From NCBI RefSeq assembly GCF_901000735.1, contig NC_081545.1:31295968-31359967 (forward strand): DNA of 64,000 nt. The letters are read 5' to 3'. The position numbers and the translations under genes were made by a program. Positions 39,301 through 50,700 of this stretch are shown here, in pieces; the first letter of the stretch is position 1; every line of letters begins with the position of its first letter. The notes below the pieces were generated by a model. That model was not told the origin of the DNA. It did not search any database and saw nothing but the letters and a program-made list of their open reading frames with translations. The stretch comes from Corylus avellana (Eukaryota; Streptophyta; Magnoliopsida; Fagales; Betulaceae).

Positions 39301-42300
39301 TGCACCCAATATGTACAGAAAATTGTTCTACCTTTCCCTAAACCAAAATTAAAGAAGCCTTTGTTGCAAAGCCACGAATTCCCTTCTAGGTTAGAGCCCT
39401 CACCACACCGTACTATTGTTTGTGAACATCTATTCACCCCCTCTAGGTGTTAGTTTGTGGTTAATTGTATTTTCAATAAGCAATATAGCAGATCTTAAAG
39501 CAAGTGTTTGATTAAGTTGAAGCAAGCGTTTATATGGGGGCTCAAAGTTGAAGATCTATGTGGCTGTTCTTCGTCATTATGGAATTTTCCTACGTGTTTT
39601 TTAATTTGGTTTTTGTTGTTTCTGTTGTATTTTAAATTTCTTACTCTTTTATGTTTTTTTTTTTTAAAAAAAAAAAAAATCCTTGTACTCATTCACTAGA
39701 AACGGGGTTTGCTGTAGGTATTAGTAATTGAATTTCTTTATAAAAATTTATTTATTCTTGTTAACCTTAGTTTTCTTTTTTATACTTTTGTAAGCTTGTT
39801 TTATCAAGTGATTGTAGGAGAGAGATTTGATTTAGGAAAAAAAAAGATGATAATGAAAGTCCAATAGTTAGAATCCTCCCATCAATGGATATGGTGCATT
39901 ATATATAGACAGAAAAGAACAGTGCATGACAGGGTGAGAATTATAGATACAAATATGTTCATGGTCTCGGAGGTTTTTAAATTCTAGATATTGATTGGTT
40001 TCTATGGCCACGCTACTCATGATGATACTTTCATTGCCAATGCCAAATTTTGGGCATGCATGGGAACAAGATTGTAGGTCAGCTATACTAGAAAATTGTT
40101 GCTAAAAAATGGCTACATTTTTTTTGGAGTATTTAACAGTACGTTGTCTAAATTCTTGATTTGAATCAATATGTTGACGCATATAAATGGTTTTAAGTTT
40201 GATTTTGATTTTATTTATTTTATATAATTGATAATTTAATTGGAAAAAAAGAAGAAGCAAATATCAAATACTATATATAGTACGAGTATAACCTAGAATA
40301 GAAAGTGCTTTTAAAGGAAGTAGGAAGAAACAGCACAACAAGAGCTAAGATTTCAAGATGGAGCACGTACTCAAAGCATTCACAATGGATTATGCATCTC
40401 CTCCTTTTAGCCAAAAATTGCTGAACAATTAAACTTAAAAACACCATCTATCTGATAGCCATTCAAATTGCATAATGCAATTTTGATGCTTTTTTGTATA
40501 GTGTCATGTCACATGTTCCGTGACATTGTACTGAACATGTATATACTTAGAGCATGTTTAGGATTGTGTTTGAGAAATAGAGCTTTTAAATCAAAAAGTG
40601 TTTTTTTGGAAAAAAAAAAAAAAAAAAAACTTTATTTTTAAGCTTTTACCAAAAGTGCATTTTGTCCATTTTTTGAACCCTTAAAAGCGCTTTCAAGTTT
40701 TTTTACCAAATGAGTATTTTTTTTTTCTTCAAACAGACTTTTTGAGTGTTAAATGCACTTTTAGGTTCCTCAAACACATACCTAAGCAGAAGCTTATTCT
40801 ATTATTTTTTTGCCCTTTATCTCTCTCTCTCTTCTGCTCTATTATCTCTCTCCACCTCTAACCGAGCGGCCCTCTGCCACCAACATGAAGCTGCGAGCGG
40901 TCCTCCGCCACCAACACAAATGTAAGTTCTTTAACATTTACATTACTCTAGAATTAGGATAGAGACTTTAACCTAATAAAGGTTCCATTACCACAAAGCT
41001 ACTCCAAAATTGGCTGAGTTTCAAGATCATGTAGAATCTATGTTGAATCACCATTTAGCTAGGAATACTAGTGCTTGGGTCTCTTTCTTGGGCGGGGCAT
41101 CAAGTACATGTATCCTTACTTGTTAACCAATTTCTAAATGTTGGAGTAGATCCTAAAGAGATTCCACTAAGAAATTAGATATCTTAAGGATTAGTTATAA
41201 CTGCATCTTGTTGGTCCACGAGTCATTGTTAGAATATTGATCATATCTTTCTATAAGTTTAAGCTTTTGAGATAAATGGTAATTTAATGTGGTATTAGAG
41301 CCAAATGTCATGAGTTCGAACATTGTCTCAGTCATTTACCCCCAATTTTAATTAAATATTCCGCATGTAGAACCTCACCTATTAAAATTGAGTTTGAACC
41401 TACACGTGAGAATGAGTGCTAGAATATTGATCATCTATTTCTATCAGCTTAAGCTTTTGGGATAAATGATAATTTAACACTCATAATTCTCAAAACTTGA
41501 AATCAACTCATTTGTATGCTTGCTAAATGTGGTTCATATTAGAGCTGCACTTGGCCAGTGTATTACTTGACTCCAAGCTTGGTACGAAGAATATGAGTGA
41601 GCTTTGGATGATAAAGATATCAACCACTTGTAGAGCAGATAGAACGTAGGTTTTGCTCGATATGTTTAGTGTGACAATAAAAATTAGGATTTAAGGTCAT
41701 ATGTAGAGCATTGTTGTTGTTGTTGTAAAATAAAACGGGAGGGGTGATCAAGCGAAAACCAATGTCACAAGGAAGATGAGTAAGCCAAGTGAGTTTAGCA
41801 ATAGTGAAGGCCATAGCTCGATATTCAGTTTTGGCATTTGATCGGGAATAGTAGGTTGTTTCTTGGAAGACCTAGAAATACAATTAGCTCATAAATAGAA
41901 TAGCTAGTAGTTGAGCATTGAGTATTAGGACAACCAGCTCAATTAGCATCAGAAAAACCATAGAGATTAAAGTATTAACAAGAGAATATCCGCATCCAAT
42001 TATGTATAGTATCCTGCTACTAATGAAATATGCATTTGACAACCTGAAAATGAGACAATTCCAAGTTGAGGCATAAATTGATAGACAAGATTCACCGCAC
42101 AGGTGAGATCGAGTCTAGTTAAGGTGATGTATTGTAAAGCACCAACAAGACTACGATAGTTGGTAGCATTAACAAGAGAATCATCAATGGCAAGAAGCTT
42201 AAGATTTTGAGCAATGGGAGTGTAAATAGGATTACAACCAGTCGTGGAGGCTTTTAAAAGGATATCACCGCACTTTTGACTGGCATATACAATCAGTGAT

Positions 42301-44516
42301 TGCCAACTCTTTGTTACTCCTTAAAGCCTCCCCTCTTTGGGAGGCAAAGAAAATTCACAGAAGTGCAAACTTCTGCGCCCACCATGTGGCTTATTGGGCC
42401 GCGGCAAGAGTGTTCTCGGGCTGCATTCCCACTTATTCCCCCCCCCCCCTCCATCATTCCCCTTATGTAGTGGAAAGGATCCATCCCCCTCTCTTTCTTT
42501 CTCCTGTTGTAAGGCCTTTGGCCCCTTGGTTTGTTAATGGATGTCTTGTTACAAAAAAAAAAAAAAAAAGATATCACCGTTGAAGTGTTGATTAAATGAT
42601 TAAATTTACTTCTTTCTATCCGCTTAAGTTTTTAAACTAAGAGGTAATTTAACATGATATCAAAGTTAAAAATTATAAGTTCGAACATTGACTCCATTAA
42701 TTTACCTCCCATTTAATTAAAATATTCAACGTATTGATCAGAGTCTCATCTATTAAAAGGAAATTTGAGCCCACACGTAAATGTGAGTTTTAAAATGTTG
42801 ATTATATGATTAAATTTACTTATTTCTATTAGCTTAAGTTATATTTGTGTTATGATAGAAATAACCCACTCGAAAAGGGAATGACTTCAATACCGAAAAA
42901 ATAATGTAAGGGGCCTAAATCTTTCATGTGAAATTCATAAAGATTAAGTTTATACAAACTGATCATGCAAGGAAAATTATCCAAACATTTCAAAAGAGTA
43001 AAGCTAACTACGACTCATGTATGGTGTCTTTGTCCTATATGTTTTAGTAGAAACTTCTTAGTAAGAACAAAAAGATCCATAGGCAACCCTAAAAAACAAC
43101 CAAAGGGAACCCACATTAACAAGCGCCAACAATTAAGTAAGCAAAGCTAAAAGATTACATCAGAAAAGTCCTAAGACCCGACAAGAAAACGATTACCGGA
43201 AGAATTATGGACACCCTTAGTTTATCATACAACTCACTATTATACATGCTATAAGCTTCTTCTGGTTGTCTAAAAAGTTATGTCTCCAAAGTACTGAAAT
43301 ACTTCTCTCTAAAAGGGCTAATTAAACTTCCAACACACTTGCGCCCTAACTGGAGACCTCTATGGTGAAGAAGCTTTAATGATCAGTCTTGAAATCTAGG
43401 CAATTTACAGTACAAAATCAAGATTTGAATGCCTAACACGACACAAGAACCTCATGAGAAAGATCTGATATATCCGATGCTACAAGTAAGTAGCTTCTCT
43501 AATATTGTCAAAAATAAAAAAATAAAAAAAAATCTTATATACCTAGAACAAAATATATATAAAAATAATATTAGCATGGGGCCTGGCTGGTCTAAAATCT
43601 TTGTGGAGATCTTAAATAACGAACTTTTTTATATGCAGCCCTTTCCACGACCAAAATCATTGAGGAGGTATCCTCGTCGGTGCACCACCAACATCGGACA
43701 TACAGAAAATACTAGGTTACAAAACCGAGGAAAGATAACAACACGCACCGTGACACATAGCTCAAGGACACTCGGTGTGTGTACATTATAAATTCAGCTT
43801 TGTACTGTATACTCGTATAGTACTTCAAACTACATTTCTACTATTCCTCTGACCCAATGGATGCATTGTTGTGTCTGTGAAACTGTGACCAATATCTTTA
43901 CGAAAAAGCTGGAAAATTTTAAAAAACATAAATCTTTCTTTTAGACTGGCTAATCTAATCTAACGCCATGTAACATGTTCCATTTTCAAAGTTGCAGACA
44001 CTCAAACATTCTATAGCTTTTTTTGTTGGTAATTAAGAAATAATTCGTTTTCTTTAATTTTCCCTTGTAGAAATATGGGAAAACAATTACAGTGCTACTA
44101 TTCATCAGCAGCTAGCAGCCTGTGCTGGAGAAAGTGAGAAGATATATAGCTTAAGAATTGTACAAACAGATGAAGAATGATACTGGTGTAATATGCAGGT
44201 AGAGTGAATATATAATAATAACAACGAAATAGTGAAACCCAGTTGACAAAATAGATTCATAGAATAAAAGAAAAAAGAAAAACTGTAAAATGTTGCAGCA
44301 AACAAATAAACAAACAAAAAGAGATATGAACCTGGAATCGGAGGAAAACTCAAAGAGCTTCCCTTTGGTGGAGAAGACAATCAAAGCAACCTCAGCATCG
44401 CACAGAACCGAGATCTCATGAGCTTTCTTGAGCAACCCAGTCCGCCGCTTGGAGAACGTCACTTGCCGGCTGATCTTGTTCTCGATTCGCTTAAGCTGCA
44501 CCCTACCCCTTCCCAT
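33338..44516 (-). CDS. FUL-like: FRUITFULL-like MIKCc MADS-box transcription factor (AP1/FUL lineage)
   Basis: Eight exons on minus (44516-44332, 37608-37530, 34774-34710, 34460-34361, 34238-34197, 33839-33798, 33700-33543, 33443-33338) join to 258 residues. Exon sizes 185, 79, 65, 100, 42, 42 are canonical for AP1/FUL genes. Residues 1-60 form the MADS domain ([32 protein letters not shown]). The I region ([12 protein letters not shown]) and a leucine-rich K domain ([13 protein letters not shown]) follow, then a Gln/Pro-rich C-terminus. Residues 247-253, LMPPWML, are the FUL-like motif and exclude an euAP1 identity. The protein should bind CArG boxes as dimers or in quartets with SEP proteins, acting in floral transition, meristem identity and fruit development. 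Whether it is euFUL or the AGL79-type paralogue cannot be settled here. Introns 1 and 2 (6.7 and 2.75 kb) are full of transposon debris. Confidence 0.95.
35584..36135 (+). mobile_element. Complete TRIM-like mini-retrotransposon (family B)
   Basis: Direct repeats 35584-35751 and 35956-36135 begin TGTTGTGAGTG and end CCCAACA. The second has a short internal duplication. After the first LTR comes AATGGTATTAGAGCCATGG, a primer site for initiator Met-tRNA. The second LTR is preceded by a purine tract (GAGGGGAAGAT). The interior is about 204 bp and non-coding. A perfect 5-bp duplication ATTGA flanks the element (35579-35583, 36136-36140). It sits in intron 2 of the FUL-like gene, antisense to it. 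Confidence 0.92.
36325..36592. repeat. Two-copy tandem duplication, about 135-bp period
   Basis: A block running from ATTTGGCAAATTGTGGTATT to CCAGTCTCGACCCAA-type sequence appears twice in tandem, with indels shifting the period between 132 and 139. Repeated words include GAGCTATAATTGTTT and GTCTCGACCCAA. No coding content. Confidence 0.75.
36690..37262 (+). mobile_element. TRIM family A remnant split by a MITE that carries a SINE
   Basis: The 3' end of a family A LTR (AAAAGCTTTTAGAAAAAGTT, 36690-36709) is followed by a non-coding element with terminal inverted similarity (TTAGGGTCTATTGGAGATTG on the left, complement of CAATCTCAAATATAATCCTAA on the right, 36712-37042). Then come a primer site (TGATATCAAAGC), the TRIM interior, and the second LTR (about 37182-37260). 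A SINE sits inside the MITE. The order implies TRIM first, MITE second, SINE third. Confidence 0.6.
36795..36902 (+). mobile_element. tRNA-derived SINE, copy 3
   Basis: Starts GTTCCCAAGGGTAGCTCAAT (A-box-like), with GGAGACCACGTCTCATAAAA next, TAATTCGAATCATCC (B-box-like), then TGTGTGGACATATC and a poly(A) tail ending near 36902. AAAACT borders both ends. Same family and layout as the copies at 14799 and 31246. Confidence 0.82.
37609..40550. other. FUL-like intron 1, 3' part, without recognised element
   Basis: AT-rich intronic DNA. A homopolymer junction (T-run then A-run) lies at 39655-39680. TTCACCCCCTCTAGGTG at about 39434 resembles leader or LTR-end sequence of Copia elements, but no LTR pair or coding domain was found, so I do not call an element. 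Confidence 0.4.
40558..40785. mobile_element. MITE-like inverted-repeat element in FUL-like intron 1
   Basis: The left end TTTAGGATTGTGTTTGAG matches the complement of the right end (CTCAAACACATACCTAA) with few mismatches. The AT-rich interior has AGCTTTT and poly(A) blocks and similar end words to the element at 36712-37042, suggesting one family. Target duplication not determined. Confidence 0.55.
41227..41479 (+). mobile_element. TRIM family A copy, near complete
   Basis: 63-bp repeats at 41227-41289 and 41417-41479 begin TGTTAGAATATTGATC / TGCTAGAATATTGATC. The second ends ATAATTTAACA. TGGTATTAGAGCC follows the first, a good initiator Met-tRNA primer site. Flanks GTCAT and CTCAT match in four of five bases. 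It lies in FUL-like intron 1, antisense. Confidence 0.78.
41560..42590 (-). pseudogene. Ty1/Copia RT-RNase H fragment, interrupted by a LINE
   Basis: Read on minus, frames encode [61 protein letters not shown] and [15 protein letters not shown]. These are the reverse transcriptase C-terminus and RNase H region of Copia polyproteins, in the right order, with stops and indels. No LTRs remain. The sequence is interrupted at 42271-42569 by a LINE flanked by duplicated Copia sequence. Confidence 0.82.
42271..42569 (+). mobile_element. Short LINE insertion with 10-bp target duplication
   Basis: A 5'-truncated insert reads through the end of a LINE RNase H-like region ([20 protein letters not shown]), then a C/T-rich 3' UTR, and ends in a 17-base poly(A). 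GATATCACCG occurs immediately on both sides (42261-42270 and 42570-42579), a perfect target duplication. The insert interrupts the Copia fragment, so it is younger than that copy. Confidence 0.88.
42590..42850 (+). mobile_element. TRIM family A copy, degraded
   Basis: An LTR-like block ends AATTTAACA at about 42652, followed by TGATATCAAAGTT (primer site). A second LTR-like start (TTAAAATGTTGATTATATGA) lies near 42792 and continues to AGCTTAAGTT, where it is cut off. No target duplication found. Confidence 0.6.
42851..44331. other. FUL-like intron 1, 5' part
   Basis: AT-rich intron without recognised element. Open frames at 42965-43150 and 43429-43791 have no family resemblance and carry no splice support. 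Confidence 0.5.
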
Positions 44517-46734
44517 TTTAGTGTAACCTTTTTTTTTCTCACTCAGAAAATCCCGAAAAAAACGGCTGAAAGAGAGAAACCCAGTAGAAAAAAAAAAAAA
44601 TCCAAGAAAAACCCTAAAGATGTTTCATCATTTCAAGGGGGTGAAGAAAAAAGCATCAGGAACACGAAGAAGGCGTTTTAGTGTATTATGGGTATCTTTC
44701 TATTTTTGTGTCTGAGAAGGGTTTTTAAGTTCGAATATGAATCAAAAGGCTTTTGTGTAATGTATATATGGGAAAGAATAAAGCACAAAGAAAGAGAGAG
44801 AATATGATATTATAACGCGAGTTAGAGTGAGTGGGAATGGTATTGTGGAAACCAGAGTTGTAGGGAGGAAACCAGGTTTGTTGGCAGAATGCGTTGTCGA
44901 GGTGTGATTGGAGGAGAGTGGGGCATAGTCGTTACTGTCTCATTTTGAGCCACAGGTTCGAAGGCAGTCCGTACGGAAATCGTGTCAGCTCTGCTCTGCG
45001 GGACCATAAGGGTGCACTGTGTCTTTGCTCTTGCAGAGTTTGCAGTACTTCTCGTGTGTGTACCCCGGCCCGGTGACTTCGGCGCTTTTTTCTTTTTTCT
45101 TTTTTTCTCTTCCATTTTTAACCCATAATATTAATTATGTGAATTTTGATTAATTATATATGAAATTTGTTGGAGTGAATTTTGCAAGCTCTTATTCATC
45201 TTTAAGCGGAAAAAGATTGATGCTTAGAAAACAAGAAGAAAGGGAAGAGAGACGCGGGTGCTAGCTTCTCCTCACGGCATGACGTCAAATCCATGACGCC
45301 AAGCGAGGACTCTAATGGGTGCCTGAATTTATGTACAGAAAAGAACACGCAATTGGGCATTACTTTTATATATATATATATAGAGAGAGAGAGATTAAAA
45401 AAAAAAAGTAATGATGGATAATTGGTCATTTATTTACTTACTATATATATATATATATATATATATACGTACGCTTTTTATAATTGTCTGCAGTCTAACT
45501 TAATTATTGCCAAAATAAACAAGAGTTTTAACAAATCTTTCTACTTACTTTTCTCTTCTTTTAATTTGCATTGCCTCTTTTCTAATCTTTCTTTATTTAT
45601 CAAGCTATTCAAGTGCTATTGTTCATGGATTTCAGACATTTTTCTGTACGTCCTTAGTGAGTCTCGCTAATTATATGAGTAATTCAATCAATATATATAT
45701 TAAAGGACAAAATCAAAATTCCCTTTAAATGAAAAGAAACTCTGGTTCGGTGTTTTCTTCTTCTGAACCTATATATTAAACAAACAAACTTTAAAAAAAA
45801 AAAAAAAAAGGAAGAAGAAGAATACGAAGAAGAACGTGGCATCGGACCACGGAAGAATCCTATATGCATTTTTTTTGAAAGAAAAAAAAAAACTTGTACT
45901 GTAGCAGGGCAGAGCGCACTTTGACAGGCGTATATATGCTCCTAAACCTATCGCTAAACTCTTCAATTTATTAGACCTTGTAGACTGGTCAAACAGCCCA
46001 TACTTTCACTTTTAGGGTGCGCGCGTTGCAGTGTAGGGGTACCCTCTACTAATATGTAATACATATATCATCTCATTCGAGCTTAAATTAATCTTCTGTT
46101 TGCAATTCTATTTCCAACAAAGAATAATTATCAGCCTTTTTAAGTTTCTTGTCAAACTATGAAACGGGGAACTGATTTTGATTGATTTCTGATTTACACC
46201 ATCTTTTTGGAATTGGTCAATAAGCAGTTCTAATACTTCCCGAAAGCAATTGGGTTTTGAAACTTTAGGGCTAGGCTACATGTTTAGGTCAATCATTGAG
46301 CCTTTAGAAAAAACTCAGTCTACAAAATCTTTCAACGTTTTCATCTTCTGTTTTTCCTGTACTTTCTACAGTTTAGAGTTAAAACGACTCTCTACAATTT
46401 TATGTAAAATCAAAATTTGCAGCATATATATATGTTTTTGGAGATCCTGGAAGAAGAAATTAACCACAAACCTAGAACCTAAAGGAAGAAGATATCAAAG
46501 ATGAGTTTGACATCACAAAGACAAAGGAGCACATTGAACATGCATGATATTTATTTCATTAAATTTGGTTTAATGGAGGCTGGTGAAAGTAAAAAACCTT
46601 AATTGTACTTGGTAGTGCTTCCTACAAAGAGCTTGCAATTAATTTACTTTGTTATTCCTTATTAAACATGCATGTAATAATTTGATTTGGTTTTTCTAAC
46701 CTATAGTTTGATTTTATTATCATTTTAGAAAACC
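44517..46734 (-). promoter_or_regulatory. Upstream region of the FUL-like gene
   Basis: The first 250 bases upstream of the ATG are rich in A/G on plus (CT-rich on the transcribed leader), a common plant 5'-UTR feature. CATATATAC on minus at about 44762-44770 could be a TATA element. A (TA)n microsatellite occupies 45442-45468. Short frames such as 44822-45115 are not supported as genes. No CArG box was identified with confidence. Confidence 0.4.
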
Positions 46735-46744
46735 AACAATACAC

Positions 46745-47203
46745 ATTTTTAAAGTTTGTAATTGACTCGGTTAACTTGGTGACTGAAGATTGTAGTTGGA
46801 TGGGGCATGTGATTGCGGATATAAAAGTGGAGCTAAGTACCCTTTATCAATGGCAGGTTACATTTGTTCGACGGGAGGGGAATACAGTGGCTCATCTCCT
46901 TGCGCAGTTTGCTGTGAAAAATTGTGAGAATAATTCATGGCTGGTTGTGCCGCCTGCGTGTATTCATGATGCTTTGATATCGGAGCTTTTTACTCTGTCT
47001 GATTGATTACTTAATGAGAAATTTCGCTCATTTCCTTGCGAAGTTTGCTGTGAAAAATTGTGAAAATAATTCATGGCTAGTTGTGCCGCCTGCGTGTATT
47101 CATGATGCTTTGATATCGGAGCTTTTTACTCTGTCTGATTGATTACTTAATGAGAAATTTCTATTACCTTAAAAAAATAATAATAATAATAATAACAATA
47201 CAC
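46745..47203 (+). mobile_element. 5'-truncated LINE with RNase H domain end and 10-bp target duplication
   Basis: AACAATACAC flanks the insert (46735-46744 and 47204-47213), a perfect target duplication. The insert encodes an uninterrupted C-terminal RNase H-like segment (WMGHVIADIKVEL, FVRREGNTVAHLLAQFAV, NNSWLVVPPACI) to a stop near 47006. A 3' UTR and an (AAT)n/A-rich tail follow. Inside, a 136-bp block is duplicated in tandem (46890-47025, 47026-47161), about 96% alike by eye. The insertion lies 2.2 kb upstream of the FUL-like start codon. Confidence 0.9.
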
Positions 47204-47213
47204 TTTTGTTTTT

Positions 47214-47676
47214 TTTTTGTAAGAACAATTAATGCACATGTTAGGTCATTATTACTTTAAGTTATTTAGAGATGGGGGCACGTAATTTATCTATAATCAT
47301 GAAAATGTTTCTCACTTATGCAATATATATATAAATCATAAGTCAAGTAGAAGACGTTTCTTTTGTTAAGGGGGATTAAATAAGTAAGTGTCAGTCTCAT
47401 CTCTTATTGTGGAGTATTTTTATATCATCATAGAATTAATTAGCTAGATCGAGTGGCCACTTCTTTAGAGTTTTGATTATGATTGATAGAACCTTTGCTC
47501 ACACCTCTTATACTTTTTAGGCATGACAATTGATGCACCTTACATTAATGCACATCTAGCTCATCTGTCCAATCTTAATCAAGTGATTAACGATCTTGTC
47601 ATCTAGTGATACTTCTCCTTATCAATCTCATCATCAGAGAAGGAGTACGTTTGAATATGACCCACCTATATATGTG

Positions 47677-47718
<42 letters not shown>

Positions 47719-50700
47719 GAGGTAAAAAATACCCATGCTAATTAATTAAATAATTAAGCAAGAGATTAGGTTAACATGCAACAACTGTGCAACAAATTAT
47801 TCTTTCTTCCAGCCTAATTGAAAAGAAAGGCTATATATAAAAATAAAAATGAAACATGTTACATATGTTATGTTATTGAAGATCGAAATGCTCTTGTGGT
47901 CCATCCCTAGATCGTAAAAACCAAAATATAAAGAAGAAATTATTGGTAAACGGGATCATTATTTTACTGTACTGTGTTTAGGTGATGATCTAAAACTTAT
48001 CATAAATAAATTGTGGTCCCAATTAGTACTGATCATTAACATATTTATTTATTTATTGATGTAATTAACATTATTAATTGTACATTAAAACTGCTGGGGA
48101 CCATGGGTTGCAGGCAACCTCGTGGACAAAAAAACCTATTTAGATTCAAAGCAAACCTTGTAAATCTATCTGCATGAGCCATGGGGGACCATTTTCTAAA
48201 TTAATAAAATTTCAAAAAGGTTCTGTGCAAACTCCGACGGCCACGATTAGCTAGCAAGGTGAAGATTAATTGGGACATCAAAGTAATTTTATTTTTCATA
48301 CTTTATTAATGTATTTGGGGGTACTAATTACTGAAAGCTATTAATCAATTCATAATTTCGAAGTATTTTAAAAAGAAAAGAGATTATTAATTTACATACT
48401 TTTGGTGCATACTTATATATATATCCATTAAAAATAAATTTGTTTTGGAATAATTAATGTGCATATAATTATATACATTAGTGGCATTTTTATTTTTTTC
48501 TCAGTGAAAGGACAAAGGTTCTTGAAACAGGCCGACCAAAGATCCCTCCTCACTCCAACGCTGAAATTGGGGGGATAATTAATTCATAATCCTTGTGCCA
48601 ATTAACTGCCATGTTCACAGGAGAAGGTGCAAGAAATGGGAGCCCTACTTGTCTCATATATCTCACAAGTCAATAACTCATTATAAAAGGAAAAAGATAA
48701 TTAAATAAATAAATTATAAATTTATAATTAAAGCACTTTTTTTTATTTTTTCCCGCCCTTTTGGTTCCAGTTAAGATGGATGCTTCAATCATTTTCTAAT
48801 ATTGCTAGTGATCGAGGGACGTAGATTATGTTTTTCTTATAAATAATGTTTTATGTAGGTTTATAAAATATCTAACTTAAAAATAAGAATATTATATATA
48901 TTCTTTTCTGGGAATAAAAAATATTATATATATTAAGTCAAATCACAAGCTCCTGTTTTTCAAAATTTAAGATATACTATTAAACTACATGAATAATTAT
49001 ATATAGTATACGTTTAGTTTCTATATTATTACTGTTTCTTAGAGAGAGAATTTCGCAACATGGCAAGGTCTTATGAAGGCAGATTGATGTAAATTAATTA
49101 ATGCATAAGATTAAAAAAAAAAAAATCTAAAAAAAATATTTTAATTACAATATATAAATTTTATATTTAACATTTATAAAACAATAAAAATAATTTCCTC
49201 GCTTTTTAAGATTTAAAATTACTAATCAAATAGAATAGAGAATCAGAGATAAAGTGGGTGACAGAAAAGGATGAAATGAAAGATTAGTAGAATATGAATT
49301 GTAATAGAAAAGAAGAAAAAATATTTGAAAAATGAATGTAATTGCTGATATTGGTCAAGAGCTAAGTCATATGGGCAGGGACGGAGGGAGGGGGGATTGG
49401 TATTGGCCATGCCCCCCCTACAATTCCTAACTACAAAAATTTAAGGTAAAAAATAAATAAAAATTATAAGATTAAAAAAAAAAAAATTGCCAACCAGCCT
49501 ATGGTAGCAAATTTTTTTTACTCCTGGCCCCTACCCATAATAGTTTCTGGCTTTGTTCCTGCATATGGGGTTCTTTTAGTACTCCTAATAGTTGTATCCA
49601 TCATATTGGGCCACGGCCATTATTAGTTGCATATATTCCCACGATCATCTTCCACCTTCCTGTTTCCCTTCGGTACAATGAAGTGCTAGGTTTTTTTATT
49701 TTTTTTTTGGGTCTAGTTTGGATTTTTTCTGTTGATCTAGTTTGGGATTTTATGTTGATATGCTTGTTTTTATTATTTTTTATTTTTAAAGAGGAAAGTG
49801 ATCTTGAAATTATCAGTGGCTACATGATATAATAGACTAATTAACCATATAAATTTGAACAAAAAGTGTGATTTATTTTAATTTTAATGGACTTCTGTTT
49901 ATGTATTAAGGATATAGTTCAAGAATTATAAAATGCTCCGTATTTAATTCTATTATTACTCTTAAAGAAAATCAAACCGTACAAAAATATCAAGAAGAAC
50001 AAACCAAAACCAAATCCAGTTCAAATCCCACTAGCTAACGGAGGTATTTTTTTTAAATCCAAAAATTTACATTATTAAGGGAACATTAACCTCCGTACGT
50101 CTTAGGATACCCAGGAGCAGGATCCTGCAAATTCGTAGATTGTTCTTCTTTTTCTTAATTTATACCCCAATATATTAGACAATTCATCATAGAACCCCAG
50201 AACCGTTGAAATCAACAATGTTCGGAGTCCGGACCTATCGTGGATGTTGCTTGTACGATCGAGAAACCATATATCACAAGAAAGAATCAAACCTATTAGT
50301 TGCATTCTATAAAAAAGAAAAGAAGAGGGCTACAAAAATGATTTTTCTTTTCTTTTTTTTTTTTTTTAAAAAAAAAAAAAGAAAAAAAGAAGAAGAAGAA
50401 GAAGGAAGCTAAGATTCCCAATACTTATCTTGTTCCAATTGTATCCCCAAATATGTATAAGTATTGGTTCATTAAAGTGAGACTCTCACCAAACAGAACA
50501 ATTGAGAGCCCACTTATGCATTCGTAACACTTTAAAGTTTAACCTAATCGTGCAAACATCATCAATGCCATTCTTAATTTATCTTATTTAACTTGTTTCC
50601 TACAAGTCAAATATTCAGCTTAGACAATAAATTTTGTAACAAGATGACTAGAAAAAAGGAAAAAAAAAACAAAAGCTCTCTTCCTTTTTCTTTATTTCGA

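Noticed and set aside
38100..39450. A Copia element in FUL-like intron 1
   Set aside because: Only a short phrase like a Copia leader was seen; no LTR pair, primer site or coding domain.
42296..42583. A novel 95-residue protein
   Set aside because: The frame is the C-terminal end of a LINE RNase H region plus its poly(A) tail.
46776..47006. A host RNase H-like gene
   Set aside because: It is flanked by a 10-bp target duplication and an A-rich tail: a LINE fragment.
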